DNA of 64,000 nucleotides, taken from NCBI GenBank assembly GCA_001051155.2, contig JYIP02000004.1, positions 1,576-65,575 of the forward strand. The letters are read 5' to 3'. The notes under the pieces were generated by a model that worked only from the letters and a program-made list of their open reading frames with translations, was not told the DNA's origin and ran no database searches. The stretch comes from Chrysoporthe austroafricana (Eukaryota; Ascomycota; Sordariomycetes; Diaporthales; Cryphonectriaceae). Shown here piece after piece: positions 41,401 to 53,400 of this stretch. The translations under genes were made by a program, and so were the position numbers. Each line of letters opens with the position of its first letter. The first letter of the stretch is position 1.

Positions 41401-43140
41401 CGGAAAATAACTTGAATAACGAGACGATTAAAAATATTTCAGAATTGTAAGCAATTTCTCGAAAAAGTTAAATAGCTTAAAACTCAATTATAACATTCTA
41501 AATAAAGAATTAATAGCAATTATTAAAGCATTTAAAAAGTAATAATACTATTTAATCGGAATTAAATATTAGATTATAATATATTCCGATTATAAGAACT
41601 TAATAACGTTTATAATAATAAAAATCCTGAATAAACGATAAGTTAAATAAGCAGAATTCCTTTTATAATTTAATTTGAAAATCGTTTATTGCAAAAGATT
41701 TGAAAATAGCAGAATAAATATGCTTAGCAAATAATCAGATTATTAAGATATAAAGCTTAAAAAGCTTCAAAATATTTTTTAGCAAAATAAAAATAATAAC
41801 TTTATAAATAAAGCTAAAGAATTTAATACGATTATTAAAATCTTTAATAACGAAAAGAAACTAGAAAATATAACTTTCAAAAAATAAAACGAATATATTA
41901 GAACTATATACGGTATATTAGCATATAGCTATTAAAGAATTAAAGCTATATATAAAAGAATTAAGAAATACTGGAATTTTCCAGAATTAAGAAAAAAGAT
42001 TAAAAGAATTTTATAAGAATGCAATAGCTATAAGAAGAATAAAATCGAATATTATAAGCCTTATAAATTGCTTTAATTATTCCTTATTCCGGAAACGGTT
42101 TAGCAATCTATTAGCTAAAATTTTATTATTAAGCTACTCCTTTTATAAAGACTTTTAATTAAAATGCAATATAATAGCATTTTAATAATAGTTTGCAAAT
42201 TAAGCAAATATACTTATTTCTTCTTATATAAAGCAGTATAGTAAAAAACCTCGTATATATATTTTTCAGAATAATTATAGCCAATTATAATATATTTAAA
42301 GAAATTATTCCCGATAAAGACAGAAAGTTCGTATTAAATTTCTGGACTTTATTTATAAAGTTATTCGGAATATAACAAAAAATATTTATAGCATTCTATT
42401 CGCTAATAAATAAACAAATAGAAGGAACGAATTAAATTATTAAATAATACTTATATAAATTATAAATAAAATAATTAAATCGATTTATTATTATTAGCAT
42501 AATTCGTATATAATAATACAAATACGAATATAATGAAAAAATTATTATTTTATATGCTTTATAATTATAACCCGATAGCTTATTACGATAAACTACTAGG
42601 AATAAATATAGAAGTAGCAGAAAAACGAATTCGGAAAATTAAGAAAATCTAGGAAGAATTTCAGAAAAAACTAAAATTCGTATAAGAAAGAATAACGAAA
42701 TATACCAATTCCAAAAAGATTAAAGAATTAATCCTATAGGAAAGGGATAAGATTTATCTTATTTAGCGAAAAGAGCATATTAAAATAATAAGACTTTCTT
42801 ATTCGCTAGATTATAAGAAACCTAGCTCGTTCAAAATTTTAAGAAAAATCTCAAATATCAATTTCGAATTCGCACTACCTTACGGAATAAGAATCCATTC
42901 GGTATTCCACATTTCGCTTTTCGAATTAGTATTCAAAACTGCTAGAACAAATAAATCGATACGAATTGAAACTAATAAATTAGAATACGAAATCGAATGA
43001 ATCCTTTGCTATCGAGAACTAACTGAATATAGAGAATACTTAATCAAATAGAAAAGATATTAAACGAAAATAGTTAAGAACCAGTTAGCAATTTGAGAAA
43101 TACGCAATAAATACTCAAAAATTACTGGAAAAAGCAACTG
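38421..43140 (+). pseudogene. Element A pol relic (protease, RT, RNase H, integrase, chromodomain)
   Basis: Retropepsin core at about 39560-39660, with ALLDSG altered to ALLNSS. Reverse transcriptase at about 40560-41250, with FKTRYGHFEYIILPFKLTNT and an IIIYFNDIFIYS motif standing for YxDD. RNase H at about 41380-41750. Integrase core at about 42150-42350, with ILIIVCKLSKYTYFF. A chromodomain-like tail at about 42975-43100, with YEIE-ILCYRELTEYREYLIK then KRY. Stops and missing acidic residues make it inactive. Order and content are those of chromoviral gypsy elements. Confidence 0.82.
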
Positions 43141-43149
43141 ACTAGTTAA

Positions 43150-43868
43150 TCAGAAAAACAATTAAAAGAACCCGGTATAATCTTATACCTTACGGACAAA
43201 TTAATAATAGACCAATCGATATTAAAACCAAATTGCTGCAAAGCAGCATCCAGATTAAAGCTCTCAAGAAAAAGACCTTTAGGAATTAAAGATTCGGTAG
43301 CGTAACGCTCAGTTTCGGCTTTGCAGCATTCTTCCTTAGCCTTTTCCGCCTCTAGCCTTTCCAGCTCCTCGATATTATTAATTCCCTAATAGATAGCCCG
43401 TATTATTTTGTTATACTATTCGCATTTTAACTTCCGCTAACGAAAAATACGAGCATTTAGCATTGCCGCTTCCTTTTCCAAAGCTTCGAGCTTAGTTTCG
43501 AATTGCTAGTACTTAATTATAACGCGATTTAGCTAAGCAAAAGAAAAATCCCGAATATTGCAATTCGAAAAACTCAAGCGAATATAAAACGAATAATAAG
43601 AAAACTTAAAATCTAGCAAACGGCATTTTTCTCTTAAACTATAAGACTCGCAATAAGAATAAAGTATAAGCACAATCGATTTAGATAATATTACAATATG
43701 AAAAAGAAAAGCTTTCTGCTTAGCCTTGAAAAGTTTTGATACTCGAAAACCAATAACCTTATTAATTATCCTAATTAAGAAATTACGATAATACGGGACG
43801 GATCTGAAAAGCTTACGGAAAATTATTAAAGATAATAATCGATAGAAAAGGATAATATTATAACTCAA
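43150..43868 (-). pseudogene. Antisense ORF of family A/B/C, copy in element A
   Basis: On the minus strand, opposite to gag-pol and just inside the 3' LTR. A 111-codon open part (43868-43533) continues through the helical, charged stretch NIEELERLEAEKAKEECCKA and TERYATESLIPKGLFLESFN to DAALQQFGFNIDWSIINL, ending at about 43153. It shares this pattern with 35060-35690 and 46200-46780. Function unknown. Confidence 0.62.
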
Positions 43869-44291
43869 TATGCAAGCCAGTTAAGCAATACGAAAGGAGA
43901 ATTAATAAAGCGCTATATTATTAACCTTGCTTGAGAAAGAAATATATACGCTTATATAATTAAGGGTTAAAAATAGCCCGGATCGATAGGATCGATATCG
44001 ATTCTGGAAAATCGAAAGGCTTAGCGCAAGAACTTATCGATTCAGGAAAGAAAAGCTAAATATATAAAGATAGAATATTTACTAAATAGTCCATTATAGC
44101 TTTTCAATTATAAATTTAAGTACTATTTGGACCCTATAAATACCCTTAAATAATAGCCATATTGGCTTATAAATATTGCGAATATTTGTTAAACGTATTT
44201 TAGTATTCAAAGCTATATTTAATACCGCTTTTACTAGTATAAACCCTTTAACTTTATAGTTTATTCTAGGATTGCTACAGCGTTTATAACA
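43856..44291 (+). repeat. 3' LTR of element A (436 bases)
   Basis: Begins TATTATAACTCAATATGCAA and ends GCTACAGCGTTTATAACA. It keeps the canonical CA end that the 5' copy has lost. Confidence 0.9.
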
Positions 44292-45639
44292 TTATTGTTA
44301 ATTCTAATAATTATATTGAATTCTTTTATTTCGTTTATAAAATTATTATTTTTATCTTATTTGAAAATATTTTGAAATTCTTTAAGCTTTATATTTTAAT
44401 AATTTGATCGTTTATTAAACGTGTTTATTTTGCTATTCTTAAAGCCTTTGCAATATACAATTTTTAAATTAAATTGTAAGAAGAATTCCGCTTATTTAAC
44501 TTATTATTTATTTAAAACTTTCATAATTATAAATATTATTAGATTTTTATAATCCGAATATATTATAATTTAGTATTTTATTCCGATTAAATAGTATTGC
44601 TATTTTTTAAATGATTTAATAATTGTTATTAATTCTTTATTTGGAATGCTATAATTAAATTCTAAGCCATTTAATTTTTTCGAAAAGTTACTTATAATTT
44701 TAAAATATCCTTAATCGTTTCGCTAGCTTAATTATCCGCTAAGCATATAATTAAATATATTAGTCTTGATTTTAAAAGGTTTTTCTGAGTTTGCATTATA
44801 GAAAATAAGTTTTAATATAATTCGTTTTTTAATTTTGTCGAATGCTTTTTGAGTTTCTATAATTTATTCGAACTTTCAGTCTTTTCTTATAAGGTTTATA
44901 AGAAAATATACAATTTTGCTATAATTTTATATAAACTATTAATAGAAATTAATATATCCGAAAAATGCTTTAATATCTTTAATATTTTTTAGTATAAGCT
45001 ATTCTTTTATTATTTAAACTTTATTTTTCTATATATTAATTTGTTTTAGCTTAATAATATAGCTGAAATAATTAACTTTTTACTAATAAAATTAATATTT
45101 GCTTAGTTTAATAAGGAATTTATTATTTTGCAATATTTAAAATATTTATTATATATATTGCTTATATATTTCAAAGTTTTTTGAATAAATAAGAATATTA
45201 TTAAAATAAATAATAATAATAATATTCAAATATTTATAAAAGATATTATTAATTATTTCTTGGAATAATATTAATATATTTATAAGTTTAAAAGGTAAGA
45301 TTATATATTCGAAATATTTATAACGGGTCTTGAAAGCTATTTTCCAAATATTATCTTCTTTAATTCGAATATAATAATATCTTTCTTTGAAATCAAGCAT
45401 TATAAATTATTTTATTCCGATTAAGCAGTTTCGTATTTCGCTTACTAAAAGTAACGGATAACGGTTCTTAATCGTAATATTATTAAGCTAATAATAATTT
45501 ATATAAAATCGTAATTTGCTATTTTTCTTAAATACAAATAAAATCGGATATTTTATAAGTAATTATAATTTCCGTATATAGCTTCTTTTCAAATTTTTAT
45601 TAATATATTTCTTAAATATTTCGAATTTTATTTGATTAA
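44292..45639 (-). pseudogene. Element B: RNase H and reverse-transcriptase relic
   Basis: Continues B after element A. The minus-strand stretch at 45400-45149 encodes DFKERYYYIRIKEDNIWKIA, then FKTRYKYFEYIILPFKL and IIIIYFNNILIYSKN, the RT palm with YxDD altered. RNase H relics occupy 44850-44300. The block aligns with 48130-49440 in element C. It is cut at 45639 by element C. Confidence 0.78.
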
Positions 45640-46086
45640 TATTACGAATGCTGCAATAATCCTAAAATAAACTATAAGATTAAAGGGTTTATATTAGCAA
45701 AAGCAATATTAAATATAGCTTTAAGTACCGGAAGCTTATTCAATAAATATTCGCAATATTTATAAGCCAATAAGGCTATTACTTAAATATATAATAAAGT
45801 CTAAATAATATTTAAATTTACGATTGAAAAGCTATAGTAATTTATTTAATAAATATCTTATCTTTATATATTCAGCTCTTTATTTTAAATTTGTTAAATT
45901 TAAAATAAATCTTTAGATTTTGAATTTGTTAAATTTGGAATAAATCCTCAAATCTTCCTTATCTTATAACTTTAACCTTGGGTTATATAAGCGGTTATAG
46001 GATTTTCTTAAATAAGGATAAAAGTAAAGTGCATTATTAATCTTTTTTTTATCTTGCATATCCCGGTCTTTTATTGGGTTATAATA
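45640..46086 (-). repeat. 3' LTR of element C (447 bases)
   Basis: Reads TATTACGAATGCTGCAATAA at its left edge and GGGTTATAATA at its right edge, the reverse of the A LTR with RIP-altered ends. Confidence 0.88.
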
Positions 46087-46199
46087 TTATCTTTTTCTTA
46101 TTGATTGTTATCTTTAATAATTTTTCGTAAATAATCCCGGTTCGTACGGGTATATTATTATACTTTCTTAATCAGAATACCGAATAAGATTTCGAAACT

Positions 46200-46780
46200 C
46201 AAATCTTCTAATTCTTATCTTAATAAGAACAAATAATGCGAATCTTTAATTTTCCGGATTATTTACTATACTATTATTATATATCTTTATTCTTATTATA
46301 ACTGCTTAAATTTGGAAACTTGCGCGGTTTTTAAATAGGATTCGTCCCGCTATTTTAAATGCATTTAATATAACTAATCTAATTGTAATATTTTGGAACC
46401 GATTAATGCCGTAAAGCTTTTTTTTGCATTTAACCAGTTTTAGAAATTAGAAATCGAAATCGAAAGTCTGGAAGATAAATTAATATGGCTGCGGAAATAA
46501 AAACGAATATAGCAAGAACGGATAGCCAGAGCCTTTTGTTATAAGTTATCCAACTTTAAGGATTTGGAATAATTAGAAAAAGAAAAAGCTGCGGAAGAGC
46601 GTTGCAAAGCCGAAACGGAATACCGCGTTATAGAACTTTTAGTTCCCGAAAGTTCTTTTCTTAAAGGTTTTGATCTGGATATTATTTTGTAGCAGTTTAA
46701 TTCCGGTATCGATTAGTTTGCTATTAATTTATCTATTAAGCTTGAAATTGCGTTTAGTTTTTCCGATTAATTTTTGGGTT
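46200..46780 (+). pseudogene. Antisense ORF of family A/B/C, copy in element C
   Basis: Plus-strand frame, opposite to C's gag-pol. It runs through INAVKLFFAFNQF, KLEIEIESLEDKLIWLRK, QERIARAFCYKLSNFKDLE, LEKEKAAEERCKAETEYR and PESSFLKGFDLDIIL. In-frame stops are TAG/TAA at places where a sister copy keeps Trp or Gln. It matches the copies in A and B. Confidence 0.6.
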
Positions 46781-49700
46781 AGCTAGTTTATTATTTTTCC
46801 TAGTATTTTTCGAATGCTTATTGCGCATTATTTAAGTTATTAATTGGCTTTTAGCTATTTTCGCTCGAGTAATATTTTCTCTATTTGATTAGGTATTTTC
46901 TATGCTTAATTAAATTTTAGTATTTGAAAATTCATTCGATTTCGTATTCTAGTTTATTAATTTCGATTTGTATTAATTTATTTATTTTGGCCGCTTTAAG
47001 TATTAATTCGAAAAGCGAAATATAGAATACTAGGTAAATTTTCATTCCGTAAAGTAATGCGAGTTCGAAATTAATATTTGAAATTTTCCTTAGAATTTCG
47101 AATAAGCCAAGCTTTTTATAGTCTAACAAATAGGAAAGTCTTATTATTCTAATATATTCTTTTTATCGAATAAGATAAACTTTATTTCTTTTTTGTAAGA
47201 TTAGCCTTTTAATTCTTTTAGAATTAGCATATCTTATTATTCTTTCTTATATAAACTTTAATTCTTCTTAAAATTCTTTTTAGACTTTCTTAATTTTCCA
47301 GATTCGTTTTTCTGCTATTTTTGCATTTGCTTCTAATAATTCGTTATAATAGACTATTAAATTATAGCCGTAAAGCGTATAAAATAATAATTTCTTTATT
47401 ATATTTATATTTGCGCTATTATATACGAATTATATTAATAATAGCAAATCGACTTAATTATCCTATTTGTAATTTATATAGTATTATAAGTATTATTTGA
47501 TAATTTAATTAGTTTATTCTATTTGCTTATCCGTTTATAAGTGGAATATTATAAATATCTTTTATTATATTCCGAATAGTTTTATAAATAAAATCTAGAA
47601 ATTTAATATAAACTTTCTATCTTTATTGAAAATAATTTCTTTAAATATGCTATAATTAGCTATAATTATTCTAAAAAACGTATATGCGAAATCTTCTGCT
47701 ATATTGCTTTCTTTATATAAGAAGAAATAAATATACTTGCTTAATTTGCAAATTATTATTAAAATATTATTATATTGCATTTTAATTAAGGGTTTTCGTA
47801 AAAAAAATAGCTTAATAATAAAATCCTAGCTAATAGATTGCTAAATCGCTTCTGGAATAGAAAGTAATTAAAGCAATTTATAAGGCTTATAATATTTAAT
47901 TTTATTTTTCTTGCAGTTATTATATTCTTATAAGATTTCCTTAATCCCTTTTCTTAATCTTAAAAAATTCCAATATCTTTTAATTCTTTTATATATAGCT
48001 TTAATTCCTTAATAGCCGTATGTTAATATATTATATATAATTTTAATATTTTTATTTTATTTTTTAAAAGTTATATTTTCTAATTTCTTTTTGTTATTCA
48101 AAATTTTAATAATTATATTAAGCTTTCTAATTTCGTTTATAAAGTTGCTATTCTTATTTTATCAGAAGATATTCTGAAATTCTTTAAATTTTATATTTTA
48201 ATAATCCGATCGTTTGTTAAGCATATTTGCTTTGCTATTTTCAGATCTTTTGCAATAAACAATTTTCAAATCGAATTATAAAAAGAATTCTGCTTATTTA
48301 ACTTATTATCTATTCAGGACTTTCGTAATTATAAATATTATTAAATTCTTATAATCGGAATATATTATAATTTAATATTTAATCTTGATCAAATAATATT
48401 GCTATTTTTCGAATGCTTTAATAATTGCTATTAATTCCTTATTCGGAATGCTATAATTGAATTCCGGGCTATTCAATTTTTTCGAAAAGTTGCTTATAAT
48501 CCTGAAGCATTTTTAATTATCTCATTAACCAAATTGTTTTCCGAATGCATAATCCGATATATCGGTCTCGATTTCAAATAGCTTATTTGGGTTTGCTTTA
48601 TAGAATATAAGTTCTAATATAATTTATTTCTTAATCTTATTAAATGCTTTTTATGCTTTTTATATTTATTTGAATTTTCAATTTTTTTTCGTAAGATTTA
48701 TAAAAGAGCATGCAATTTTATTATAATCTTGAATGAATTGCTAGTAAAAATTAGCGTATTCTAAAAAAGCTTTAATTTCTTTAATTTTTTTCAGTATAAG
48801 TTATTTTTTTATTATTCGGATTTTATCTTTTTATATGCTAATTTTTCTTAATTCTATTATATAGCTAAAATAATTAATCTTTTGCTAATAAAAGCAATAT
48901 TTGTTTAATTTAATTAGGAATTTATTATTTTGTAAAGTTTAAAATATTTATTGCATATATTGCTTATATAATTCGAGATTTTTTTGAATAAATAAAAATA
49001 TTATCGAAATAAACAATAGCAATAATATTCAAATATTTGCGGAAAATATTATTAATTATTTCTTGGAATAATACAAGCGTATTAATAAGTTCGAAAAGTA
49101 AAATTACGTATTTAAAATATTTGTAACGAATCTTAAAAGCTATTTTCCAGATATTATTTTCTTTATTCCGGATATAATAATATTTTTTCTTGAGATCGAA
49201 TATAATAAACTAAGTCGCTCTTATCAAGCGATTTCGCATTTCCTTTATTAAAGGCAGAAAATAGCGATTTTTAATCGTAATATCGTTAAATTATCGATAA
49301 TTTATATGAAGTCGTAATTTGCCGTTCTTTTTGGGTATAAATAAGATTAAGTATTTTGCGAATAATCGTAATTTTCGTATATAGTTTTTTTTCAAATTCT
49401 TATTTATATATTCTTTAAGTATTTCGAGTTTTGCTTAATCAAACTTATAAATAGAGTAATTGTATAGTTTAATCTTTTCTTTTAATAGAATTTTATAATT
49501 AAAAAAGCTATGCTTTAATAAGTTAATATCGAAATTCCTTTGCTATAGTTTCTTGAATTTATAATATTCTTTTAATATATTCTTGAATTCAGATAATAGT
49601 CTTTTTTCGTCTTTTAAGATTTGAAAGAATAAAAAGTACTATTAAGCATATTTTGCTTTTCTTGCTTCTTATTATTATCTTTAAGGCTTAATTTCCGGAA

Positions 49701-50118
49701 GTTTTGAATATTAATCTTTCGTTAACCCGAATTTCTTTCCGTAATCTTTCTATATTCGCTGCTTTAGAAGCGGTATTTTCTTATAATTCTAAAGTTTATA
49801 TAATCTTATAACGCTTTGCGCTAAATCAATTTTCTATTAATCATTAATTACTTGAATTTTTAATCTATCTTTAATTTGTATTTATAAGTTCGAAATATCC
49901 GTAACCTTTCTTTATTTCTTAATAAGTATATTTGCTTTAAGGGTATATTTGAGCTTATTTGAACGTATATTCTTAATATTATCTTTAATAATTAAGACTT
50001 TCCTTTTTTTATTAATTATAATCTTTTTAATAAGTATAGCTTATTTTTATAAAATTTAGCTAATAATTCAATCGATTTGAAAATTATATTTCTTAAGCTA
50101 AAATATTCTTAAAATTAA
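46781..50118 (-). pseudogene. Element C pol relic: integrase, RNase H, reverse transcriptase
   Basis: Minus-strand integrase core at 47780-47595 (ILIIICKLSKYIYFFLYKES, then NKDRKFILNF) and chromodomain tail near 47129-46932 (a KLEYEIE motif at its end). RNase H and RT lie at 48140-49440. Parallel to B (44292-45639) but without the A insertion, so it shows the empty site near 48100. Broken by many RIP-type stops. Element D begins at 50119. Confidence 0.75.
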
Positions 50119-50326
50119 TAATAGCAAAACTTATAAACGTAATGAATTTATAATAAATTCGCCTGGTAAATTTATAATAAATCCTTTAATAAATACGCAA
50201 TAAATTCATTAAATAAATGCTATACCCTTACTAGGAAGCTTATATAATGCTTTAATATGCTTTTAGCGTAATTTACTTTCTTAAGAAAACTATACTTTAT
50301 AATATATTTTAATACGTTTACTATTA
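50119..50326 (+). repeat. 5' LTR of element D (208 bases)
   Basis: Begins TAATAGCAAAACTTATAAAC and ends TTTACTATTA (RIP-altered TG...CA). Rich in AATAAATTC/GGTAAATTT words. Confidence 0.88.
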
Positions 50327-50376
50327 ATTAATAGCTATGCTTTGTACGCTTTTGCTGCATAATCGGGTTTCGATTA

Positions 50377-50528
50377 TTGGTTCTATAAAATAACAGTTCT
50401 TATAGGAATATCGGTCTTATAAAATATCGGCTTTTATAAAAGTATCGGCTTTGTAAAGCATTGGTTCCTATAAGAATATCGGTTTTATAGGATATCGGCC
50501 TTTATAAAAGTAGCGTTTTTATAAGAGA
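50377..50528 (+). repeat. Nine imperfect tandem copies of a 16-18 base unit in the D leader
   Basis: The unit is close to TCGGTTTTATAAAAGTA, with alternating lengths of 16 and 18 bases. It lies just downstream of the 5' LTR. One further related copy occurs near 59869 beside the 3' LTR. Confidence 0.75.
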
Positions 50529-50569
50529 TATTATAATTATTTATTAACAATTTATTGCCAATTTATTAT

Positions 50570-53400
50570 AGCAATTACTAGCAATAATATTTTACTATTG
50601 CAGCTTATTAATTATATTGAAATTAAGCATTTTGCTCAAGTATATAAATTTATATAAGCTTTGAACGATTCTGAAAAGAAAGATTGGGTTATATCGGATA
50701 TTAAAATCTTTCTTGAAATTGCATATGCTTTTATCGATTAGAAACTTTTGGCCGATTAATACGAAAAAGCAAAATAGAATTCTAGGAAAGCTAATGCACT
50801 TTTTGCAAAAAATAAAAGCATAAGTAGTTAAATAAAAATAGCTTTTACTGCTTAAGTAATGAATTTAAAAAGGAAGAAAGTCGAATTTTGATAAGAATTT
50901 ATCTTAATAGATAAGAAAGAATAATACGTTTTAGGAAGATTTTTCCAAATATTGCAAATTTTGATAGCTTGCCGAAATAATAACGGAAAAAGAGCGATAA
51001 TAAATACTTATAGAAATAAATGAAAGCGAGAATACTTTTCGATTTAATAATTCGGAAAATCCGTTAGAAAAATTAACTTAGCAATAATTTATCGAAAATC
51101 GAGAATATTATATGCTTGAATATATTAATACTAATAGTAGAATTAAATACATTTATTTATTATAATATTCGACTGAAAACTTAAATCCCAAATTTATTAA
51201 TAAATTTAGAAATTCTTTAATTATAATAAAAAAAATAAATAAAGGCAAAAGAAAATAATTAGTTTTAAAAAATAAATATATTTCTTCTCTTTTAACGGGA
51301 ACTTAAAATCGGAATGTTTCTAAATAAAGTTCTATTGCAACTACTTTAGCTAATCTTATAAACTTTATAGCAAAAAGCATATTAATGCTTTAATCGGATT
51401 TATTAAACTATTTATAACTCTTTAAAGAAAAAAACTATAAAAAAGAAAAACTAAATAAAAGAGGATTGAATAATTGCATTACCGTCTTTTAGAAATACTT
51501 AACCTTTTTTTCTTTAATTATTAATCTATTAAACCAATTTCTATAGCAATTCAAAATAAAAGCAATTTATTAAAATAGCTTTATTTTAGAAAAGGCAATA
51601 TATATTGGGTTTAAAAAAATATTCTAATTGCAATAAGCTTTCAATATATAAGCATTTCAATCGGAACTTATTAAAAAACCCTTTCCTATTTCGATTGCGA
51701 AATATTATATTAATAACGGATATCGCTTTACTAAATTAGCTTTTCCTAATATTAAGGAATATATCCGGCAAATATTTATATTAAGGGCAGGAAGTTAATT
51801 TAATTAAAGATTATTTTCGAGTCCTGAATTAAATATTGAAATTAATTCTGATCTTTAAGAAAAACTAATCGGTAAGCTAAATAGATTACCGGATCTATCG
51901 GATTCTAGCAATAGTAAAAGCAATAGTTTTCAAAATTTATTATTCGGCTATAAGCAATCCAAAAATCTCTGAATATATCGACTTAATTTACTTGAATTTA
52001 TAGCATTGCCCGTTAGCATTAATAGGGAATTCAAGAATACAGTTATAAAACAATTCTAACTTTACGAAAACTGGAATAATTATATTAATTTAATAATCGT
52101 ATTTATTATAAATAGCAAAATTATTATCTAGAAAGACTTTTAAGCTTTTATAAACTAGTATAAAATATATATAACCAGAAATACAAAATGCGCTAAATAT
52201 TTTAATTTCTATTTATTCGCTTATTTAGCTAAAATAGTATATATTTAGTTCTATTTTATATTATTCTTTTAAAAGCGTAAAGACTTTATTTTGTATAAAT
52301 ATAATTAAAGCTAGTAAAAGAAGTAATTAAGAAGAGATTTTTTTATATTGCGGAAAATTGCAAAAGACTTATTGAATGCTTAATAATATTTCAAAAAAAA
52401 AATATACGAAATAACTGCAATATTCTAGAATTTACTTATTATATTTATCGATTTATTAAGCTATCCGAATACCCAAATTCGTATTTAGCTAGAAATATTT
52501 AAAATTGAATCGATAAAAAATTAATAGCTAGATATTTTGATAAACCTAATCGAAATAAAAATACGAGAGATTTCGAAAAATGTCTTAAAGCGAAATAAAA
52601 AATATAATATATCTTTAAATTAAATCGCATAACGAGATTATTTCGCGAACTCGCGCAATCGGTACGGAAAGTTATGCAATCGGCTATTAATTTTCTCAAT
52701 ATTAATATTTACTTCCTAGCTAATATATTCCTAAAACGCTTTGGAAAATTCAGGCTTTAAAAACTTAAATATTTATCTTGCTTAATAAGGATATTTAATT
52801 AGCCAAATTTATTTAAAAGTATTAAATATATTCCGGAATACGAATTCTGAAAGCTCTTACTAGAATAATAGCAAAAGCTAATAAATGCTTAAAACCAATT
52901 ATAAAAGCAGATAGCCAGATAATAAAATATTTCTAATACGGTTAAGAAAATATTAATTAATATTATAAATAATAGCAGAAATTTAATTTCAAAAAACCGA
53001 AATTTTTAATTGCGCCTTTACTATTAATTCGTACGAAAGAATATTAGAAAATATTTTATTTAATCAATTTTAGCAAATTTCAATATCGATAACGGAAAAT
53101 TGCAATATAATTTAGATAAAGAAAATAAGCTGAGTTGAAAAGGCTATTTTCTTGTAAATAACGATTTGTTTATAGCTAATAGCAATAAATAAATTGAAAA
53201 GATTGAAAATAGCAAAAACTTATAAAAGCGAAATAATAATTCGGAAAAATATGCTAAAAAAGAAAACGTAATAATCGAAAACGATATATAAATTCTTCGG
53301 GCCGAAAAGATAAAATTATTTATAAATAAAGGCATATTCTATATTAAGTATTTTATATAGTTATTCAATTAATTATAAGATTTTATTAAAGTTATTATAT
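50570..53400 (+). pseudogene. Element D gag-like region
   Basis: Starts with a frame containing INYIEIKHFAQVYKFI, ALNDSEKKDWVISDIKIFLE and KANALFAKNKSIS, and continues as scattered coding fragments up to the protease. Its position after the 5' LTR and leader, ahead of protease, indicates gag. No clear zinc knuckle was recognised. Stops are frequent and RIP-like. Confidence 0.55.

Larger units (their letters stand above)
36987..44291 (+). mobile_element. Gypsy element A: complete 7.3-kb chromodomain LTR retrotransposon, RIP-inactivated
   Basis: LTRs at 36987-37422 and 43856-44291 are both exactly 436 bases. The target duplication TTATT is at 36982-36986 and 44292-44296. LTR ends are RIP-altered TGTTATAA...TTATAACA. 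Internal order on the plus strand is gag, protease, RT, RNase H, integrase, chromodomain, so it is Ty3/gypsy of the chromovirus type. Differences between the two LTRs are transitions. Inserted into element B, opposite in orientation. Confidence 0.9.
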
